A stretch of DNA of 64,000 nucleotides from Aricia agestis (lineage: Eukaryota > Arthropoda > Insecta > Lepidoptera > Lycaenidae), in contig NC_056418.1 in assembly GCF_905147365.1 (NCBI RefSeq), forward strand, positions 8,493,262-8,557,261, in the 5' to 3' direction. A model generated the notes under the pieces. That model did not search any database, was not told the origin of the DNA, and worked only from the letters and a program-made list of their open reading frames with translations. Every line of letters begins with the position of its first letter. Within the stretch, counting starts at the first letter, position 1. The translations under genes and the position numbers were made by a program. This document shows, piece after piece, positions 1-8,238 of the stretch.

Positions 1-627
1 CGTCGTTCGAACATAGGTCGTAGTACAGTGAATGCCAAAAGAGCACGTTCAGCAAGAGATGAAGAATCGTCAACGGAACGTGAGACTCGCCTCAGCCAGA
101 ATAGTGATAGAAATCGGATACAGAGAGAAAGAGAATCGTCTGTAGAGCGTGAGGCTCGCCTCAGTCGGAAAAATGATAGAATTCGGATACAGAGAGAAAG
201 AGAATCGTCTGTAGAGCGTGAGGCTCGCCTCAGTCGGAAGAATTATAGAATTCGGATACAGAGAGAAAGAGAATCGTCTGTAGAGCGTGAGGCTCGCCTC
301 AGCCAGAATAGTGATAGAAATCGAATACAGAGAGAAAGAGAATCGTCTGTAGAGCGTGAGGCTCGCCTCAGCCAGAATAGTGATAGAAATCGAATACAGA
401 GAGAAAGAGAATCATCTGTAGAGCGTGAGGCTCGCCTCAGCCAGGATAGGGATAGGCATCGAATACTGAGAGCAAGAAAATCATCCGCACAGACACATAC
501 GAGTAGCAACACCGAACAAAACGAACAACCAAACAGCCACAGACCCGAGAGAGTAACTAATTCATGGGTAAATAAAGAAAATTCTGCCAATTTTTGCGAA
601 ACTTTTATCGTTTACGCAGCACAATAG
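1..627 (+). CDS. STPR-repeat protein fragment, probably N-terminal part of a Helitron-type ORF (5' partial)
   Basis: The frame is open from the first base of the window, so the true start lies upstream. It holds six tandem 23-residue repeats (64-132, 133-201, 202-270, 271-339, 340-408, 409-477) of the type ESSVEREARLSQNSDRNRIQ followed by RER, very rich in Arg and Glu. Period and composition match the score-and-three-amino-acid peptide repeat (STPR), a DNA-binding helical repeat known from the silkworm protein FMBP-1 and also seen at the N-terminus of Helitron Rep/helicase ORFs. The stretch before the repeats (RRSNIGRSTVNAKRARSARD) resembles the start of such Helitron proteins. A Ser/Thr/Asn-rich tail follows and the frame stops at 625-627, with no Rep or helicase domain. 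Sequence from about 610 is a reversed Helitron fragment, which suggests the ORF was truncated by a transposon. Assignment to Helitron rather than a host STPR gene is inference. Confidence 0.6.
   Translation, partial: RRSNIGRSTVNAKRARSARDEESSTERETRLSQNSDRNRIQRERESSVEREARLSRKNDRIRIQRERESSVEREARLSRKNYRIRIQRERESSVEREARLSQNSDRNRIQRERESSVEREARLSQNSDRNRIQRERESSVEREARLSQDRDRHRILRARKSSAQTHTSSNTEQNEQPNSHRPERVTNSWVNKENSANFCETFIVYAAQ
64..477 (+). repeat. Six tandem 69-bp repeats encoding STPR units
   Basis: The 69-bp unit keeps the reading frame. Units 2 and 3, and units 4 and 5, are almost identical to each other at the DNA level, which points to recent unequal exchange or conversion. Units 1 and 6 are the most diverged. 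Confidence 0.85.
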
Positions 628-709
628 GAAAAATCACCCGATTTTGAAACATTCTTCATTGGTGCTCCGCTTCTATTGGTCTTAGCGTGATAATATATTA
701 TAGGCTACA
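610..709 (-). mobile_element. Reversed Lep1-like Helitron internal fragment
   Basis: Read on the minus strand, this contains the segment with 'atcacgctaagaccaatag' that also occurs at 1367-1390 and 24665-24690 inside other Helitron copies. It overlaps the end of the STPR reading frame. Confidence 0.5.
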
Positions 710-1504
710 TCCTACTAATATTATAAAGGCGAAAGTTTGTTTGGATGTATGGATGTGTGGATGTATGGATGTTTGTTACTCTTTCACGCAAAAACTACTG
801 AACGGATTTTAATGAAACTTTACAATAATATAGCTTATACATCAGAATAACACATAGGCTACAATTTTAACCGACTTTCAAAATGGGGGAGGTGTTATGT
901 TCGTTTTCTTATATTCAACGATTACTCCGCCGTATGTTACCCGATTTTTATATTCACAAAAGTGGTGATCTGATGAAGGATCCATAAGTAATCGAGGGAA
1001 CTCCTCAAAACTTATAGGGAAACGTGTGGTGACTTCGGTTTCGTGAGAAGTATTCTAAGCATATGCTACCAACAAGTAAGATTTTGCACCGAGATATACC
1101 TGGTATACCGTGGTTCGGAAGGTGCTGAGAGAACTCCTGATTCTTTATAGATACAAGTTTGGGAGTTTCGGCGTTGTTTTAAGAACAGGAACCATATGCT
1201 ACTATGCATATTACATTCATCATCATCATCATCATCATCACTACCATATTATACCATTTCATAGTCTTTTAGATCGAGACTCGAGTTTGTCAAGCGATAA
1301 TTAAAAAAAAATCTTTATTTTATTTCTAAAAATAGTTTGACTAAGTATAGGCTATATTATATAATATATTATCACGCTAAGACTAATACGACCGAAGAAA
1401 CTCAGGAAAATGCGGGAAAAACGGGGAAAATATTTTTTATGGGAAAATGTACGGTTTCTGTAAAATTCCTAATTTACGCGGGCGAAGCCGCGCGGGACAT
1501 CTAG
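710..1504 (+). mobile_element. Lep1-like non-autonomous Helitron
   Basis: It starts with TC then CTACTAATATTATAAAG, carries the usual 'cacgcaaaaactactgaacg' interior, and ends with a GC hairpin (cgcgggcgaagccgcgcg) followed by CTAG at 1501-1504, as expected of a Helitron 3' end. It contains a CAT microsatellite at 1218-1241. No protein is encoded; the short ORF with a histidine run is the microsatellite. Confidence 0.6.
1218..1241. repeat. (CAT)n microsatellite
   Basis: Eight uninterrupted CAT units inside the Helitron copy. Confidence 0.9.
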
Positions 1505-1872
1505 TGAATGATAAAATACTGTAGAGTTCCATCGGTCCGCGCGTGACGTGTATAAGTTAAGTATATACTTATACAGGCTACAAGCATTGTTAGTAATCGA
1601 TACTAATATCCATACTCAATACTTACTGTACTTGAAATAATATACTTACTGCGTGAACTTTTAATGGTTGTTTTCCCGCAGTAAAATGATTCTATCTCAG
1701 ATTTGTGAAGTTTTTTTTAATCAAAAATGAAATTCGGCCGGGTCATTGCCGTTCGCGCCTATCGGCATAAAGTTACCATAACTTACGTCATACTTGAAAA
1801 TATTTTTAATAAAAAAAAATACTTGCAGGATTCGATAGTAGGTACTACTATTATAGGTACCTAAATATAATT

Positions 1873-2034
1873 TATATAATTGGAATCTCGGAATCGGCTC
1901 CAACGATTTTTATGAAATTTAGTATATAGGGGGTTTCGGGGGCGATAAATCGATCTAGCAATTAATAATTTTTAGAAAATGTCATTTTATTCGTGATTTA
2001 TCGAATACCGAGCAAAGCTCGGTCAAATATCTAG
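1873..2034 (+). mobile_element. Helitron-like element family B (5' truncated copy)
   Basis: It shares near-identical sequence with 34722-34890, including 'ggaatcggctccaacgattt'. It ends in the perfect hairpin ccgagcaaagctcgg at 2008-2022 followed by CTAG at 2031-2034. An ATA/TAA microsatellite follows to 2057. Confidence 0.6.
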
Positions 2035-2084
2035 TTATAATAATAATAATAATAATATCTATGGACGCTTCACGCTGACGCTGT

Positions 2085-2212
2085 ATCTCAAGAACCACTA
2101 CAGCTGCTAGACTTCTGAAATTTACACAGATTTTGTATATCTGTATTCTGTTGCCGCTATAATAACAAATACCGAAAACAAAATAAAATAAATATTTAAG
2201 GGGGGCTATAGG
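2085..2212 (+). repeat. Internal fragment of interspersed repeat family A
   Basis: It matches the middle of the family bounded by AGGGTTCCGTACCC and CTCGCACTTGGCCGA: 'gctgtatctcaagaacc', 'cttctgaaatt', a tract of aaaacaaaataaaataaat and a G run. Confidence 0.5.
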
Positions 2213-2800
2213 TACAACATATTTTATGTCCTTTCCCGGGACTCAAAGTATCTCTATACAAAATTACAGGAATTTTGTATTTCGCTATTTTGGTTAACCA
2301 AAGATTTCTGTATTACAATCAGAGACCAGCCATATTACAATCGAAAACACTCAATATATTTTTTAGTTTTGGAACTAAAAATTGTATCTCAAGCTCTTTA
2401 AATAATGTGCTTGTATCAAATGTCAATGCACTATTTAGTATTTTTGCTGTGAATCTGTTTCCGTCCGTCGTTATAATTGATAAAAATGAAAAATAAACGT
2501 AATATCATTAAGATAGATTATTTATCTATGCATAATATTAAGTACAATATATTGTAGTGACTAGTGAGCGTTTTCATAAATCAGATAACTCGCAATAAAG
2601 TAAGTTATACAGGGTGTACAAAATAAAGTGATATTAATACATTGTGATTTGTGGTCTACATATTATCTAGACCCATTCTGGTCCCTTAAATTTAAATTTT
2701 ATTTTAATATTATTATTAAATATTAAAGTAGGTACACATAGCTATAACAAAATAATGTGTGAAAAATTCAAGTGCCTAACTCTTGCTATTATTGATGTAC
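2213..2800. other. AT-rich intergenic stretch
   Basis: No gene was recognised. There is one solitary end of the ACAGGGTGTA MITE family near 2609-2625. A short ORF at 2275-2496 has low-complexity composition and no recognisable motif. Confidence 0.4.
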
Positions 2801-3043
2801 TTAGAGCGAAAAAGGCCGAAAAAATCACGTTTGTTGTATGGGAGCCCCCCTTAAATATTAATTTTATTTTGTTTTGAGTATTTGTTGTTATAGCGGCAAC
2901 AGATATACACAATTTGTGAAAATTTCAGAAGTCTAGCTATAGCGGTTCTTGCGATACAGCTTGGAGACAGACAGACGGACAGACGACGAAGTCTTAGTAA
3001 TAGGGTCCCGTTTTTACCCTTTGGGTACGGAACCCTAAAAAGG
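2801..3043 (-). repeat. Interspersed repeat family A, reverse copy
   Basis: The reverse strand starts with AGGGTTCCGTACCCAAAGGG, then a CTGT-type run, then the body ending with the 'gggggctcccatacaacaaa' segment. Family A may be a SINE or the tail of a retroelement; its class cannot be decided here. Confidence 0.6.
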
Positions 3044-3952
3044 CCAAAAAAATACGTTTTGTTGTATGGTACTGGGTACGCGGTACGCCCATGTATTTGC
3101 ATATTTCACACACAGAATCAGCCGTCAATTTATTTTCTCACTTTTTGCCATCAGATTTAGGTAGACCCATAATTTTAATTTAGTTTTTTTTTGTTGTGTT
3201 CAAAAATATGGATGAAAACACAATACTTATTAAATTATATTATTAAGTCTATTCAATTCAAACCTACTTTTAACCTTGATGGTATCTTTAGTATGTAAGT
3301 TTCTTGTAAGTTTAAACCACTTACTATAGCCTCTCTAGCAATATTTTAAAACATATAAACTAACTTAATTTTTGTTAAAAAATATTATACTAGTAAGTAT
3401 GTACTACTACGGCCAATTATCATATTAATCACCCAACCATCAAACGTAGCTATTATGATAAATTTAATTGCTTTCTACATAATCAGAACGTTTAAATGCT
3501 TAAACTGTCTTACATTTTATTATAATGCAGCTTAAACTTAGGGGATAAAGCACAAAGTTACTTATAATCAAAAATAATATTTTACTTTTCGACCTTGCTT
3601 TATAAAATTATGATTTGTGGCTTCTCCCGCCTAGAAAGTCACTCAGACCTCTGTAATTTTGAGGTATATTCTTAAACATGTTAAAGTTAAGAATAATATG
3701 TTGAAGTTAAGAATAATTATAATATGTTGAAGTTAAGAATACCAATGTAATATTATAAGCATTTACTTGGTTACTTAATAATCTGCATGGCTTAGAAGTT
3801 AGAACGGAATAGAGTATCTTTATCGCACGAATTTGTAATTTATTATACGACGTTTCAAAGGTCTTAACATTAATTATGTATAGTTCTTACATTATGCTAG
3901 GTATACAAATTTTTAATGGCGTGCATTTTTTAAGAAACTGTTCTGTCTATCC
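3044..3952. other. AT-rich intergenic stretch
   Basis: No gene or well-bounded element was seen. A short direct repeat of 'aatatgttgaagttaagaat' occurs at 3690-3745. Confidence 0.4.
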
Positions 3953-4045
3953 CCGCGTTCCATTTAGCGTGAAAAACGACCAAAACGTTCAAAATGCCTC
4001 CTATTTTGAGCGTTTTGATCGTTTTTAACGCTTAATGGAATGCGC
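3953..4045. mobile_element. Short palindromic MITE
   Basis: Inverted arms 'gcgttccatttagcgtgaaa' and its complement near 4025-4045, with only about 7 bases at the centre (gcctcct). Confidence 0.6.
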
Positions 4046-4078
4046 CTCTTGTTGAAAGTTATTCAATTTTGAATTTAA

Positions 4079-4263
4079 GCCCGGCCGCACATTTTCCGAA
4101 ATTTCTGATCAGAAAAATTCGGACGCCCACCGGAACGCACTCTGTTTATACATTTTGTTGTAGACCCCGCACACTATCAGAATTTCTTACGTGTCAAAAT
4201 GTATGAGCGGGGCGGGGCGTCCGAATTTGTCTTATCAGAAATTTGGATAATGTGCGGCCGGGC
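4079..4263. mobile_element. TTAA-flanked palindromic MITE
   Basis: The element is flanked by TTAA at 4075-4078 and 4264-4267. Its ends are inverted repeats beginning GCCCGGCCGCACATT. It is 185 bp and non-coding. Confidence 0.75.
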
Positions 4264-4371
4264 TTAAACTCTGAATTGTTTTTAACTCTTTCCTATAACT
4301 TTGTCCGTGGACTGTAACTTCATAGTAAAATTATTAACACTGCCGTACCAAAGTATGTATCATCGTGGAAA

Positions 4372-4545
4372 TTGATTTCTAGGCAGTTGACGGACCTACG
4401 TCATTTGGTCGGCGTATGTCATTTCGATGTTAGCTGTCATGTGATAGTCGATGACCGATCGACGATCACATGACAGCTAATGGCGAAGCGATGGGTTTAA
4501 CATAACGCGACCAAGTTACAGTGGTCCGCCATCTGCCTAGGAAAT
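4372..4545. mobile_element. Palindromic MITE (ctaggcag...ctgcctag family)
   Basis: Outer arms are 'tttctaggcag' and 'ctgcctaggaaat'; inner arms include 'gttagctgtcatgtgat'. Related copies lie at 52784-52925 and, more diverged, at 61895-62010. Confidence 0.6.
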
Positions 4546-4668
4546 CTAGGAATCGACTTAGGTAATAGGTATACTATCAGAGAAGTCGATTCCGTCGAAA
4601 GGTCTACCAGAATCTGTTGGCAAATTTTGACAGCAGATTTTGATTTTGATCATTGGATAAACTTATAT

Positions 4669-4929
4669 ACAGTGTGTAACAAAAATAAGTGATAATACTT
4701 GAGGGTGTGTACGTGTTCCTTGTAGAGAGTTCAATGTGAAAGTAGCAGCTCTGGAAGACGATTTTTTTTTCACTTATGTATGGGCAAGGGCCCGAGCGTC
4801 ACGAGTTTCCCCATACAAAAATGAAAAAAATTTTTGGTCTTTCAGCACTACTACTTTCACAGTGAACTCTCTATAAGGAACACGTACACACCCTAAAGTA
4901 TTATCACTTATTTTTGTTACACCCTGTAT
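4669..4929. mobile_element. Long-TIR palindromic MITE, ACAGGGTGTAAC family
   Basis: Both halves read 'gtgtaacaaaaataagtgat' inward from a CAGTGTG/CAGGGTG end flanked by TA. Copies occur at 9690-9951 (best preserved), 44050-44235, 44390-44540 and 56132-56300. ORFs called in it are by-products of the palindrome. Confidence 0.7.
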
Positions 4930-5838
4930 ATTTGCATGTTTCACACACTCTTTTGAATAATTTACTCTTTTGAATAAAAATATAATTTTATACAACAATA
5001 TATGAATGTATTTACAACACAAATTATAGAATAGAATAGAATATTTTTATTGCAAGAATGTAGTGTTACATAGGTCTTAACATTAATTAATATATTGTTC
5101 TTATACATTCTGCCATACAAATGGCGTGCAATTGAACATCGAAAATATCAGCTACTGAACTATAATAAGTAATTACAAAATACGATAGGATTCAATTAAG
5201 TGCTTATTATTTTATCAAAATTAGTGTAACAATGTCAAGGTAATGTCAGAAAGTTAATTAATTAAATATAATTTAGTGTTAGTAATAGTAAAATGCGAAA
5301 GTCAAAATGGAAGTCTTAAGTTATATTATAATAAATAAATTTCTGGTACATTACATTGGCTCTGACGCATGAGACATGTATTCATTTAAACAATAAAAAC
5401 AATGTTTTAGCAACCATTTGCATATCTCTCTTTTAAAGGCAGTTAAAGGTAATTCCTTAAATCGATTAGGCAGTTTATTATATATTTTTATAGCATTTAC
5501 GTAAGCATTTCGCTTGCAAATGTCCATTTTCCATTTTACATTATAAACAAAATAAGTACTTATTTACTTATTAATACATAACTTAATAGAAAAAAAAAGT
5601 AAGTTACAGCGGGAAATATATATTACATAGTTTACGATATACTGTGGTTAAAATAAAAGTCGAAGTTGATAATCGAAAACGACGAAAAGTGTCAAAAGTT
5701 AAAGGGTTATGTACTACGGTAAAAAATACTTAGATATTAGCCCTTACAGCAAAACCGTGGCATCTTTTACGAATGTTGCAAAGACAACACACACGCACTG
5801 CGCACACATTGTCTAAAGATAATGCCTGATGCCTTTAT
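4930..5838. other. AT-rich intergenic stretch
   Basis: No gene was recognised. The stretch at 5030-5560 resembles degraded repeat sequence but no ends could be set. Confidence 0.35.
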
Positions 5839-5962
5839 GCTGGCCATACACCATCCTTCCTATGGCATGACTCATGCCAATCCACTCCCACACACGGTTA
5901 GTTCTAACTGATCCAATCGGAAGCGTCATGCCGATTGGACGATAGAAAGGATGGTGTATGGC
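5839..5962. mobile_element. Palindromic MITE (ggccatacaccatcctt family)
   Basis: Inverted ends 'ggccatacaccatccttcc' and 'aaggatggtgtatggcc', with internal inverted 'ccaatc...gattgg' segments. Confidence 0.65.
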
Positions 5963-6084
5963 CACCATTAGATTAGAAATTTTGTAAAAAAAATGTGACA
6001 CATATTATACATGCACATCTGAACTATGTACAAGAATTACACAATCATTCTAACCTTCCACTCTGTTTTCATACAATACCAATC

Positions 6085-6175
6085 ACAATATTATGCGAAT
6101 GTGAGTTTCTTACGCCGGTTCTTCTCGCCGGGTTTTAAAATTGTGCGAGTTTCTTACGCCGCTTTTTCACGCCGT
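6085..6175. repeat. Two tandem ~46-bp copies downstream of the piggyBac-like gene
   Basis: The unit around 'gagtttcttacgccg' with a following 'cgccg' occurs twice. It lies within 120 bp of the stop codon of the minus-strand gene and is probably in its 3' UTR or flank. Confidence 0.45.
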
Positions 6176-6197
6176 AGTTGTTTATGAATAATTGGTA

Positions 6198-8238
6198 TTA
6201 TGGTGATGTGTGATAAGCTTTAAAGCAATCCTCTACACACAATGGCACGCGACAGGATTCGCAACAGTGTGAGGTTTGTTGATTTTTTTTGCCATTTTTC
6301 AGGCAAACAAAGCAACGCTTCCTGATTTTCCGGCCTGTTGAGGTCCTCACTGTTGAATCCAATAACACAGGCCAATGTGTAGAGAGGATAAATCTATCGG
6401 GTTGATCGTGCGTAGATCTACTGCTAGACGCAGTACGTTTACGGCTTTCCGGACAATGTAATAGATGTTTTGAAAGGATGGTATCTACAAGTTGAAGGCG
6501 ATAAGCCAAATGATCATGGTGTTTATGAGTAGATGATTCTACAAGAATGCGAGAGTTGAGAATGGATACATTGAGAAGGTGTTTAAAAAGCTTCATGTAC
6601 CATTTTTTGCAACGTTTCCTTTCTAATAAATAAGGCTCCAACATCTGATCTTTCATGTCTAAACCCCTCATGTATTTATTGTAGTCCAGCACCACTTGTG
6701 GTTTAAAGGGTACTGCCCGAGATGATGGTCTAGAAGAGACCGTAGGCAAGGCTGTAGATGCTCCATGACAAGTGGAAACCATGGTTACTCGTTTCTTGTC
6801 TTGCCATGATAATACAGTGACATCGCCTGAATGTCTGGCGATGTACTCTCCCCTATTAAGAGGAGCCTTACTTATTACAATGGGAACGTCGCGATGGGAA
6901 GATCTCAACGTACCAACGCAGTCCGTACCATTGAGTTTCAGAAATCTAGCTAATAGGGGGGAATTGTACCAATTGTCCATAAACAATCTATACCCTTTGT
7001 TTAGTAAGGGACCGATGAGCTTTTTTACAACAGCTATGCTTTTAAGCACTCCGGGCGACTGCTTCAGATCTGTTGCGGACTGCTTACCGGTGTACACAAT
7101 GAACGACCACAGGTAACCGGTGGTGCTCTCACAAAGCTCGAACGTTTTGATCCCAAACTTAGATGCTTTGTTCCGATTATACTGTTTGAAATTCAATCTG
7201 CCTTTCCAAAGTGTAAGGCTTTCATCTATACAAATGTCTTTACTTAAAATATAATTTGATTGAAAAGCTGAATTTAAATGTGTTAATATTGGTTTCAAAC
7301 GGTGTAATCGGTCAAAGCTTCTGGCGCCAGTGTTGGAGGGATTTTTGTTATCCATAACGGGGTCGGAATCTACAAAATGTAACGCTCTATTTAACATTTC
7401 ATACCGTCTTCGTGTAAAGATGCGTCTGAAAACTTCCGTTTTCAAGAGAGGATCGACAGAAAAACAACTAGTAGCAGTTGGCATTCTGACGATCCCCAAC
7501 ATCATCCAGAACGAAAAGAGGCATAAAATTTCGTGCAAATTTGTGGGGACCCATTCAGCCTGGAATGCAGCAGAAGAAATTTTTGAAGCATGAAGGTTCG
7601 TTTCGGCCACTATTAAACCTAAGACCTCATCGCTCCAATAGGAACGAAAAGCGTCATAGGCTGAATCGAAATACCAAACCGAACCAGTACGCTTTGGCTG
7701 AAAATTTTGTTCTTGACCTTGATAGGTATCCATAGGATACCATTCAAAGTCAAGGTTCTGGCGTTCCAGTCTATAGAGGGCATCGGCTCCATCCCTGGCG
7801 TCGACAAATTCATCCTCATCTTCGCTCTCGCTAGCGACCCCTTCTCGTTCAGTCCTATCGACCACGGCATCACCTTGCAATCTCCTCTGTCGACTCCTCA
7901 ATACATCCATCGCCAATCTAAGCAATTCAGGAGGAACGTCGTCATCGTGTAGCCATATTTCACGGAGTGGCTGTCCCAACGCCCACTGTCGTCCTCCTCT
8001 ATGGGCCCGGTTCGGATACCTACCCCCGCGTGCACTCTGTCCTCGCACACCCCTGACTCCCCTTCGACCACCCCTTCTCCCACTGGTTCCTCTATCTCTT
8101 TCATGCTCTCCTATTTCATACAATGGGTGGGTATCCGGGGCAAAAAACTCATCGCTCGGTGTCTGGTCGTCGAGGGGCGCACCATACAGCAGAACCAGGT
8201 CCTCTGGTCTGGCGCTCTGGTCGCCCGTGATAGTGGCA
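6198..8238 (-). CDS. piggyBac-like gene, exon 4 (transposase core and zinc module)
   Basis: The acceptor is 'cttccatag' before TGCCACT; its first T completes a serine codon begun in exon 3. The frame can be read upstream to an ATG at 8276, but that extension is intronic and adds a hydrophobic stretch, so I do not use it. Order inside: acidic and RG-rich linker, DDE catalytic core, Cys/His zinc module, stop TAA at 6198-6200. Confidence 0.88.

Noticed and set aside
64..477. CRISPR-like array
   Set aside because: The repeats are contiguous 69-bp coding units without spacers, in a eukaryotic genome.
243..590. Minus-strand ORF opposite the STPR repeats (LSLCIRFLSLFWLRRASRST repeats)
   Set aside because: It is the antisense of the tandem repeat; the plus strand has the recognisable STPR pattern.
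1110..1304. ORF with a run of eight histidines
   Set aside because: The histidines are translation of a CAT microsatellite within a Helitron.
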